From Sphingomonadales bacterium (GTDB lineage Bacteria > Bacteroidota > Bacteroidia > Flavobacteriales_D > Crocinitomicaceae), in NCBI GenBank assembly GCA_016872115.1, contig VHBC01000018.1:1-44489 (forward strand): DNA of 44,489 nt, read 5' to 3'. The translations under genes were made by a program, and so were the position numbers. Below, one piece after another: positions 31,668 to 38,888 of the stretch. Every line of letters starts with the position of its first letter. Positions within the stretch are counted from its first letter, which is position 1. Under the pieces are notes generated by a model. The model made no database searches. It saw only the letters and a list, made by a program, of their open reading frames with translations, and was not told the origin of the DNA.

Positions 31668-31696
31668 TTTGGTTTAGAAATATTTTTATATTTTTG
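31668..31696 (+). promoter_or_regulatory. Candidate promoter of the alpha-glucan operon
   Basis: TTTG (31668-31671) and TATTTTTG (31689-31696) are spaced 17 bases apart, a fit to the Bacteroidota consensus. Transcription would begin near 31702, inside the palindromic element that follows. That places an operator over the start point. Confidence 0.6.
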
Positions 31697-31700
31697 AACT

Positions 31701-31718
31701 TGTCAGCTTGACACTAAG
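31701..31718 (+). promoter_or_regulatory. Candidate operator, copy A (18-bp element with palindrome)
   Basis: TGTCAGCTTGACACTAAG. The first 13 bases form an inverted repeat (TGTCAG-C-TTGACA, one mismatch). An 18-base copy with only two transitions occurs before susC at 41363-41380. It ends 27 bases before the ATG of the starch-binding protein gene and overlaps the predicted transcription start. Confidence 0.55.
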
Positions 31719-31745
31719 TATTATTAACCTATTAATTAATTAAGT

Positions 31746-32756
31746 ATGAAGAAAATTTTTACACTTTTAACTGCTCTTGTAATGGGAGTTGTCGCCTACG
31801 CACAATTTCCTGCCGTAGGTATCATCGGATCAGCAGTTCCGCCTTACGACTGGTCTGTTGATGTCGACATGATTACTGTTGACGGCGAAATGTATGCTGG
31901 AATTGTAACTTGCGTTGCAGGTGAAGCAAAATTCCGTCAAGACGACGCTTGGGCGATCAACTGGGGTGCTGCTGACTTTCCTGTTGGCGTAGGCGTTCAA
32001 GATGGTCCAAACATTCCTGTTGCTGCTGGTACTTACCTTGTTCTTTTCAACCGCACAACTGGTATGTACAGCTTCCAAACAAACTTTGATGTAACTTACA
32101 AAGTAGATATCACTAACTATTTAGCTGGTGGTGCAACTTTGGCAGCTAACGGAATCCGCGTTGGTGGTAACTTCAGTGACTTTGGTGGTTCTGTAGCTGC
32201 TGGTGCAGTTGCTAACTGGTCTCCTGGAGATGCTAACTCTGCGATGACAGACGAAGGAAACAACATTTGGGCAATTACCGTAACTTACCCTGTTGCTTCT
32301 TTGGGTGCCACACAACTTTACAAATTTGTAAACGGTGACTGGGGTTCAAACGAAGGTACTGACGCAGCCAACACAATCGCTGTTGACTCTTGTGGTGTTG
32401 ACGATGGTGCTGGTAACATCAACCGTACTTATGCATTGTTGCCAGGTACTGTATGTTATGTTTGGGATGCTTGTACAGCATGTGGTGTATCAGTTGCTGA
32501 AAACGCAATTGCTAACCTTACTGTAGCTCCAAACCCTGCATCTGATGTTGTAAACTTCACTTTCGAAGCGAACAATGCAGCTACCGCAACTGTAACTTTA
32601 TTTGACCTTGCTGGAAAAGTCGTAGCTACTAAAACAGTTGCTACTACCGCTTTAACAAGTGTAGAAATGAACACAACTGCTTTGCAGGCTGGTTCTTACA
32701 TCTACAACGTTGTTGCAGGTGACAAAGTTGCTACTGGTAAATTGATCAAGCAATAA
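31746..32756 (+). CDS. Secreted SusE/SusF-like starch-binding protein with T9SS sorting domain
   Basis: A 336-residue protein with signal peptide 1-20 (cleavage after YAQ). Residues about 22-112 (VGIIGSAVPPYDWSVDVDM; FRQDDAWAINWGAADFPVG; GPNIPVAAGTYLVLFN) resemble the carbohydrate-binding modules of SusE/SusF. A second module (about 118-245; GGNFSDF, WAITVTYPV, LYKFVNGDW) resembles glycogen-binding folds. Residues about 256-336 (LTVAPNPASDVVNFTFE to ATGKLIKQ) are a type A T9SS C-terminal sorting domain. Unlike classical SusE/SusF it has no lipobox cysteine, so T9SS export and surface anchoring are inferred instead of a lipid anchor. First gene of the locus, with its own strong terminator. Confidence 0.85.
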   Translation: MKKIFTLLTALVMGVVAYAQFPAVGIIGSAVPPYDWSVDVDMITVDGEMYAGIVTCVAGEAKFRQDDAWAINWGAADFPVGVGVQDGPNIPVAAGTYLVLFNRTTGMYSFQTNFDVTYKVDITNYLAGGATLAANGIRVGGNFSDFGGSVAAGAVANWSPGDANSAMTDEGNNIWAITVTYPVASLGATQLYKFVNGDWGSNEGTDAANTIAVDSCGVDDGAGNINRTYALLPGTVCYVWDACTACGVSVAENAIANLTVAPNPASDVVNFTFEANNAATATVTLFDLAGKVVATKTVATTALTSVEMNTTALQAGSYIYNVVAGDKVATGKLIKQ

Positions 32757-32777
32757 GCCATTTCAATTTCATTTCAA

Positions 32778-32807
32778 AAGCCTGGGTGGTAACACCTGGG
32801 CTTTTTT
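32778..32807 (+). terminator. Hairpin terminator between the starch-binding protein and amylase genes
   Basis: AAGCCTGGGTG (32778-32788) pairs with CACCTGGGCTT (32793-32803) over 11 pairs including two G-U. The loop is GTAA and a six-T run follows. No convincing promoter lies between it and the amylase ATG, so partial read-through is likely. Confidence 0.82.
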
Positions 32808-32843
32808 AGTCTTTTTAAATTTCATTTGATAAACTTTTTTGTG

Positions 32844-35627
32844 ATGAAACATCAGTTCTTTTTATTTTTAATGTTTGCTGCCATGACAACTTTGTTGAAA
32901 GCACAAATTCTAGAATTGAACCCGGCTTTTCCTACGGTAAATGACGTAGTCACGGTAACTTACGATGCTACCCAAGGAAATGCGGCATTGGTGGGTCAAT
33001 CGCAAATCTATTGCCATGCAGGCCTGATAACCTCTGCAAGTACTTCTCCAACCAATTGGCAATTTGTCCAAGGTAATTGGGGCACTGTAGATCCGCAAGT
33101 GGCCATGACCAACATCGGCAATAACAAGCACACCATTACAATTGATATCGATCAGTTTTATGGATTTCCACAAGGTACAAATGTGCTCAAATTGGCATTT
33201 GTTTTTAGAACAGCAAACGGAAGTATTGTAGGTAGAGCAGCTGACGGCAGCGATATTTACTATGATATTTACCCAGTAAATGCCGGTTTACTTGCTAGTT
33301 TTTTTCATCCAAGCAACAATACCATTTTGGATATCAATCAGGTACTTCCTGTAGCGGCGGCTTCTAACCAAGCTGCAACGCTTACCCTGAAAGAAGATGG
33401 AAATGTATTGCAAACCTTGACAAATTCCACCCAACTTTCTTACAACCTGACAGCTACCTCTGCTGGCACACATTTATTAGAATTCATCGCTGACAATGGT
33501 TCAGCACAAATCATTGATACGGCGTACTACACGGTAAATCCGCAAGTGCTTATTCAAGATCCGCCATATTCCAACCTAGTGAATGGTATCAACTACATCA
33601 ACGACACAACAGTCGTTTTGCAATTATTTGCTCCTCAAAAAGAACACATTTACGTCATTGGCGACTTCAATGCCTGGTCTCCAACGGCAAACTATCATAT
33701 GAATCTGTCCACCAACAACGCAACTTGGTGGCTAGAAATTTCAGGTTTAACGCCTGGTCAAAAATACGGCTATCAATATTTAATAGATGGCAATATGCGC
33801 TTTGCAGATCCGCTAAGCCCTCTGATTCTCGATCCAAATAATGACAACAACATTGGGGCTTTAACCAATCCAACGCCACATCCGTACCCAACAGGCTTAA
33901 CAACTGGTTTTGTTACTGTTATGCAGCCCGGTGCGCAACCGTACAATTGGGCTGTCACCAACTTTACTGCCCCTGAGAAAAAAGACTTAGTTATTTATGA
34001 ATTGCTTGTTCGCGACTTCGTAGCCAAACGAAATTACCAAACATTAATAGATACGCTAGATTATCTGAGCAAATTAGGCATCAATGCGATTGAATTGATG
34101 CCGCCAGGAGAATTTGAAAATAATGAAAGTTGGGGTTACAATCCATCTTTTCATATGGCCTTAGATAAATATTACGGTACGCCCGAAAAATTCAAGGAGT
34201 TTGTAGATTCTTGTCATGGACGCGGAATAGCCGTTATCGTCGATATGGTCTTGAATCATGCTTTTGGCCAAAACCCGATGGTAAAAATGTACTGGGATGC
34301 AGCGAATAATCGCCCGGCAGCGAATAATCCGTGGTTCAATGCCATTTGCCCGCATGAACCATATTGTTGGGGCTATGACTTCGATCATACCCGTTTAGCC
34401 ACTCAGAACTATATTGACCAAATCAATAAATATTGGGTCGAGACGTATAATATCGACGGCTTTCGTTTTGATTATACCAAGGGATTTATCAATAATGGCA
34501 ATGCCTACAGCATGGAACGCATCAATTTACTGAAGCGCATGGCCGATGAAATTTGGTCTTATAAATCAGATGCTTACGTCATTTTAGAACATTGGTGTGA
34601 CAACAACGAAGAAAAACAACTAGCAGATCATGGCATGATGCTTTGGGGAAATGTAACCTATAACTACCAACAAGCATTGATGGCCTTTCCTAATTCTTCA
34701 AATATCAGTTCGGGTATTTATAGCAACCGTGGTTGGACTGTTCCGCACTTGGTTTCTTACGCCGAAAGCCACGATGAAGAACGCACCATGTTTGAGGCAT
34801 TGACTTACGGTAACAATACAAATGCCGCACATAACGCCAGAGATTTGTATACGGCTCTAGGAAGGGCACAAGCTTTAGGAGTCATCTTTTTAACTCAACC
34901 AGGTCCAAGAATGCTCTGGCAGTTTCAAGAGTTGGGGTATGATATTTCCATTGAGGTTCCGTGCCGAGTTTGCAACAAACCCATACTTTGGAATTATTAC
35001 ACGCAAGCCAGAAGACGTCAACTTTACGATGTGTACGCCGCAACACTTGCCCTCAGAAATGACTATGAAACCTTCCGTTCTTTGAGCTTTCAATATAGTT
35101 TAACCGGTGCAGTAAAGCGTATCAACATGAATCACAGCACTATGAACGGTGTTTCTATGGCCAACTTTGCCAACAGTACGCAAAGTGGTATTCCTAATTT
35201 CCAGCATGCCGGTTGGTGGTACGAGTACTTTACTGGAGATAGCCTGAATGTAACCAATGCGCTCGCACCCATTAGTTTACAAGCAGGTGAGTACCGCATT
35301 TACACAGATGTTAAATTAGCTCAACCAGAAATTACAGACGCACCAGCATCCATCGATGATATTTTGGTTTCAGATTTTGATTTATTGATCTATCCTAATC
35401 CGAGCCAAGCTCAAGTCCATGTTGGTTTTTCCGCACTTCAAATAGAACCTTATGAAATCCTACTGCTTGACGCAAGCGGAGCAGTAATTTTGCAAAGGAA
35501 AGGGATGACCAACAATGGTGACAACCTTATTGAACTCCAAATTGAAAATTTACCAAGTGCCCAATATCACTTTTTGGTAAAAGTAGGAAAGGCAATCGCG
35601 AATCAAGGTTTTGTAAAGGTGGATTAA
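32844..35627 (+). CDS. T9SS-exported GH13 alpha-amylase with N-terminal E-set domains
   Basis: A 927-residue enzyme with signal peptide 1-21 (ends KAQ). Two N-terminal beta domains are followed by a CBM48/E-set-like module (about 245-365; VYVIGDFN-type sequence IYVIGDFNAWSP). The GH13 barrel has region I DMVLNHAF, region II GFRFDYTKG (nucleophile D543), region III VILEHW (acid/base E582) and region IV AESHDEER (D644). The C-terminus (about 848-927; LLIYPNPSQAQVHVGF to NQGFVKVD) is a T9SS type A sorting domain, so the enzyme is placed at the cell surface or outside. The ATG at 32844 (MKHQFFLF) is preferred over TTG/GTG codons just upstream. The CotH-family gene begins 7 bases after its stop. 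Confidence 0.92.
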   Translation: MKHQFFLFLMFAAMTTLLKAQILELNPAFPTVNDVVTVTYDATQGNAALVGQSQIYCHAGLITSASTSPTNWQFVQGNWGTVDPQVAMTNIGNNKHTITIDIDQFYGFPQGTNVLKLAFVFRTANGSIVGRAADGSDIYYDIYPVNAGLLASFFHPSNNTILDINQVLPVAAASNQAATLTLKEDGNVLQTLTNSTQLSYNLTATSAGTHLLEFIADNGSAQIIDTAYYTVNPQVLIQDPPYSNLVNGINYINDTTVVLQLFAPQKEHIYVIGDFNAWSPTANYHMNLSTNNATWWLEISGLTPGQKYGYQYLIDGNMRFADPLSPLILDPNNDNNIGALTNPTPHPYPTGLTTGFVTVMQPGAQPYNWAVTNFTAPEKKDLVIYELLVRDFVAKRNYQTLIDTLDYLSKLGINAIELMPPGEFENNESWGYNPSFHMALDKYYGTPEKFKEFVDSCHGRGIAVIVDMVLNHAFGQNPMVKMYWDAANNRPAANNPWFNAICPHEPYCWGYDFDHTRLATQNYIDQINKYWVETYNIDGFRFDYTKGFINNGNAYSMERINLLKRMADEIWSYKSDAYVILEHWCDNNEEKQLADHGMMLWGNVTYNYQQALMAFPNSSNISSGIYSNRGWTVPHLVSYAESHDEERTMFEALTYGNNTNAAHNARDLYTALGRAQALGVIFLTQPGPRMLWQFQELGYDISIEVPCRVCNKPILWNYYTQARRRQLYDVYAATLALRNDYETFRSLSFQYSLTGAVKRINMNHSTMNGVSMANFANSTQSGIPNFQHAGWWYEYFTGDSLNVTNALAPISLQAGEYRIYTDVKLAQPEITDAPASIDDILVSDFDLLIYPNPSQAQVHVGFSALQIEPYEILLLDASGAVILQRKGMTNNGDNLIELQIENLPSAQYHFLVKVGKAIANQGFVKVD

Positions 35628-35634
35628 TGAGGAA

Positions 35635-37059
35635 ATGAAGCTCATTCTCTCCATCTTTTTTGGTTGTTATCTTTCTGGGATTGTAGAAGGGCAAATACCA
35701 CAACCTGCTTTTAATGAGGCTTTTCTTCAAAATGAAGTTGCTGCTGTTTACATTGATATCTCACCAGATTCATTAAACATGTTGCTAGGCGATAGCCTAT
35801 ATGCGGCATATGAGTTTATGGCCACGGTTACCTATCAAAGCGCCAATTTTACCACTACAATTGACAGTATCGGTTTTAGAGCGCGCGGGAACACCTCCTT
35901 GGCCTCACAGAAGAAATCTTTCAAGGTCGATTTCAATCGTTTTTTACAAAGTCAGAAATTTCAGGGTTTAGAGGAAATGAACCTGAACGGAGAACACAAC
36001 GATGTTTCAATACTAAGATCTTTTTTGTCTCATCATTTATTGCGTTCTGCTGGTCTTGCGTCGGCTCGGACAAGTTATGTGAAATTATACATTAACAATG
36101 AATATAAAGGACTATACATCAATGTTGAGCACCTCGATGATGAATTTTTAGACTTGCGTTTCCCAGGCCAGGCTAACGGTAATTTATGGAAGAGTGCTTA
36201 CGGCGCAGATTTGACATGGTGGGGCACAAATCCGACCAATTATGATCAGGTTTATGAGCTTAAAACCAACAAAGATTCAGCTGATTATTCGGCCTTGATA
36301 CACTTTATTGACGTGCTCAATAATACACCTGCAAGTGGCTTTATATGTGCAATTCAAGAGGTCTTTGATGTGGAGTTATTCTTGCGCAATATTGCCCTAG
36401 AAATATTGATAGGCCAGTGGGACGGTTATGCCTACAACAAAAATAATTACTACCTCTACCAACGTGAAAGCGACGGTAAGATCGTTTTTTTATCTTACGA
36501 CCTAGATAATACTTTTGGCATCGATTGGTTCAATATCAATTGGGCACAGCGCAATATATATACGTGGTCGCCTTCAAATCAAGCCCGGCCGTTGTATACC
36601 AAATTTATGGCTAACCCTTACTTCAGGGATCGTTTTACATACCATATGTTGGATTTGCTTAATACGATTTGGAATGTCAATGATTTACAATTGCTACTCG
36701 AGCAAAAACAACAACTCATTGCTCCGGCTGCCTTAGATGACGATTACAAAGGATTGGATTATGGCTTTACCGATCAAGACTTTTTAAATGCACTACAGCA
36801 AACATGGGGAGCACATGTCAAAAGTGGCATAGTACCTTATTTACAAAATAGGAAAACGAGTGCACTTGCGCAGCTGAGTCCCTATGCGGCTTTGCCGAAT
36901 CCTTGTTCAATTGGTCTTGATGAATTGAATTTACCTCAAGGTCAAGTACTTTTTGTAACCGATATCATTGGTAGGATAATAGATCCTGCGACTAAAAATT
37001 GTATAAAAATCCTGAACTTTGAAAATGGAACCCAACAACGCGTTTATGAAATGGAATAA
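35635..37059 (+). CDS. Secreted CotH-family protein (atypical protein kinase fold)
   Basis: A 474-residue protein with signal peptide 1-19 or 1-20 (ends VEGQ). The CotH domain spans about residues 35-400. It has GFRARGNTSLASQKKSFKVDF with lysines 93, 94 and 97 (candidate ATP contacts), LNGEHNDVSILRSFLSHHLL, KLYINNEYKGLYINVEHLD, IGQWDGYAYNKNNYYLY (D263) and FLSYDLDNTFGIDWF (D289, D291, candidate metal-binding residues). CotH proteins phosphorylate spore-coat or other proteins in studied cases, and many bacterial members are uncharacterised. The tail (about 422-474; VTDIIGR, FENGTQQRVYEME) resembles a short C-terminal motif seen on other secreted Flavobacteriales proteins. It sits between two amylase genes and overlaps the next by 14 bases. 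Substrate unknown. Confidence 0.85.
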   Translation: MKLILSIFFGCYLSGIVEGQIPQPAFNEAFLQNEVAAVYIDISPDSLNMLLGDSLYAAYEFMATVTYQSANFTTTIDSIGFRARGNTSLASQKKSFKVDFNRFLQSQKFQGLEEMNLNGEHNDVSILRSFLSHHLLRSAGLASARTSYVKLYINNEYKGLYINVEHLDDEFLDLRFPGQANGNLWKSAYGADLTWWGTNPTNYDQVYELKTNKDSADYSALIHFIDVLNNTPASGFICAIQEVFDVELFLRNIALEILIGQWDGYAYNKNNYYLYQRESDGKIVFLSYDLDNTFGIDWFNINWAQRNIYTWSPSNQARPLYTKFMANPYFRDRFTYHMLDLLNTIWNVNDLQLLLEQKQQLIAPAALDDDYKGLDYGFTDQDFLNALQQTWGAHVKSGIVPYLQNRKTSALAQLSPYAALPNPCSIGLDELNLPQGQVLFVTDIIGRIIDPATKNCIKILNFENGTQQRVYEME

Positions 37060-38887
37060 CCTTTTTTTGATCTTTTTATTTTTTGGTGCTTTTCGTGCAC
37101 AAGTGCTTCAACACGTTGAACCCGCCAACTGGTGGGCAGGAATGGAACACCACCAAGTTCAGGTCTTGTTGCATGGTCAAGAAATTGCCAAGTATAAAGT
37201 AGAGGTCTCTGGCCTTCAAATAATAGAGGAAATCAGGACCGAAAATCCAAATTATATTTTCTTGACTTTAGAAACGGCTCAGAAAGTTGCGGGCACTTAT
37301 CCGATTCGCCTGATAGATAAAAAGAAGGAAGTCGCAAGGCACACTTTTACCTTACTAGAGCGAAAACCCCAATCTCGCTACAGAAATAGTTTCAGCAGTT
37401 CTGATGTGATCTACTTGCTCATGCCAGATCGTTTTGCGAATGGTGATCCGACCAATGATTCTGAACAGGGCATGAAAGAGCAAGCCAATCCAACTTTACC
37501 AGGTGGCCGTCATGGTGGCGATCTCAAAGGTGTAAATGACCGCCTACAATACCTCAAAGACCTTGGCGCAACCACAATATGGATGACGCCATTTTTAGAG
37601 GACAACGAACCAGTTTATTCTTATCATGGTTACGCGCAATCCGATTTGTATAAAGTGGACCCGCGCTATGGGACCAACGATAGTTTCAAGACACTTGTTG
37701 CAAATGCGCACCAACTTGGTTTGAAAGTCATTAAAGATGAAGTACCAAACCATTGGTCGAGCAAACACTGGATGATACAAGATTTACCTACTAGCACTTG
37801 GGTGCATCAATTCGATCAGTTTACCCGCTCAAGTTACCGAACCACCACTCAGTTTGATCCTTACGCATCTGAGGCTGATAAAAAGGCATCAGCCGATGGT
37901 TGGTTTGATACCACCATGCCGGATATGAATCAAAATAATTCGTTTTTACTGACCTACCTCATTCAAAATACCATTTGGTGGATCGAGTATGCTGATCTAG
38001 ACGGCTTGCGTGTCGATACCTATTCTTACAACGATAAAGCGGCAATAGCGGCTTGGACTAAAGCCATCATGAACGAATATCCGAATTTGAACATCGTTGG
38101 CGAAGTTTGGATGCACGACCAAGCACAAATGGCCTTTTGGCAAAAAGATAGCCCTCTTGGTGCTTTGCAGTCGTTCAACAGCTACATGCCTTCTGTCATG
38201 GACTTTACTTTACACGATGCCATGATGCAAGGATTCAACGAAAAAGAACAAGGATGGGATCAGGGTATGGTGCGTTTTTATGAAAACTTTACTCAAGACT
38301 ACCTTTATGCGAATCCAAAGAATTTGTTGGTTTTCTTGGAAAATCACGACACCCAGCGCTTTAATGAAACGTACCCAGATTTAGCCAATTACAAGTTGGG
38401 ATTAACCCTCATAGCCACTACACGCGGCATCCCACAGATTTATTATGGGTCGGAAATTGGCATGCGTGGAAGTAAAGCAGCCGGAGACGCCGATATTCGC
38501 CGCGATTTTTTTAAAGGTGCAGTGAGCGCAGAGCGAACGCCAGAGCAAGAGGCCTATTACCAGTTTACCAAAAGACTTTTTAGTTGGAGGTCTTCCCAAA
38601 AAGTCATCCACGAAGGCGAATTACTCCAATACGTGCCACAAAATAATGTATATGTTTACTTCAGGTATATTCGTCCTGAAAAAGCGGCAAGTCAAGATCC
38701 AGAAGTAATCATGGTCATTCTCAATAATTCATCCAAAGAAGAAGAAATAGCCTGGAGTCGTTACGCTGAAGGATTACATGGTTTTGAATTTGGCAAAGAT
38801 GTTCTCACCAATCAAACTTTTGATTTCGAACAAAAAACGGGCAAAATCCAAGCTAAAACAGCTTACATCATTAAACTTCAACACTAA
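37046..38887 (+). CDS. Cyclomaltodextrinase-like GH13 hydrolase
   Basis: A 613-residue enzyme. The start at ATG 37046 gives a clear signal peptide (MKWNNLFLIFLFFGAFRAQ); an in-frame ATG at 37025 would spoil it. An N-terminal cyclomaltodextrinase-N type beta domain (about 20-110; HVEPANWWAGM) precedes the barrel. The GH13 regions are DEVPNHWS (I), DGLRVDTYSY (II, nucleophile D324), IVGEVW (III, E353) and LENHDTQR (IV, D435), with the family-typical LMPDRFANGDPTND. There is no T9SS tail, so it is probably periplasmic and acts on imported maltodextrins or cyclodextrins, like SusA/neopullulanases. It overlaps the CotH-family gene, and GH31 follows after 1 base. Confidence 0.92.
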   Translation: MKWNNLFLIFLFFGAFRAQVLQHVEPANWWAGMEHHQVQVLLHGQEIAKYKVEVSGLQIIEEIRTENPNYIFLTLETAQKVAGTYPIRLIDKKKEVARHTFTLLERKPQSRYRNSFSSSDVIYLLMPDRFANGDPTNDSEQGMKEQANPTLPGGRHGGDLKGVNDRLQYLKDLGATTIWMTPFLEDNEPVYSYHGYAQSDLYKVDPRYGTNDSFKTLVANAHQLGLKVIKDEVPNHWSSKHWMIQDLPTSTWVHQFDQFTRSSYRTTTQFDPYASEADKKASADGWFDTTMPDMNQNNSFLLTYLIQNTIWWIEYADLDGLRVDTYSYNDKAAIAAWTKAIMNEYPNLNIVGEVWMHDQAQMAFWQKDSPLGALQSFNSYMPSVMDFTLHDAMMQGFNEKEQGWDQGMVRFYENFTQDYLYANPKNLLVFLENHDTQRFNETYPDLANYKLGLTLIATTRGIPQIYYGSEIGMRGSKAAGDADIRRDFFKGAVSAERTPEQEAYYQFTKRLFSWRSSQKVIHEGELLQYVPQNNVYVYFRYIRPEKAASQDPEVIMVILNNSSKEEEIAWSRYAEGLHGFEFGKDVLTNQTFDFEQKTGKIQAKTAYIIKLQH

Positions 38888-38888
38888 A

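Noticed and set aside
37019-37045. Longer N-terminus for the cyclomaltodextrinase (TTG 37019 or ATG 37025)
   Set aside because: It would put polar residues before the signal peptide and enlarge the overlap with the CotH-family gene; ATG 37046 gives a normal signal peptide.
38778-38888. Longer N-terminus for the GH31 enzyme
   Set aside because: It would run inside the cyclomaltodextrinase gene and hide a clear signal peptide that starts at 38889.
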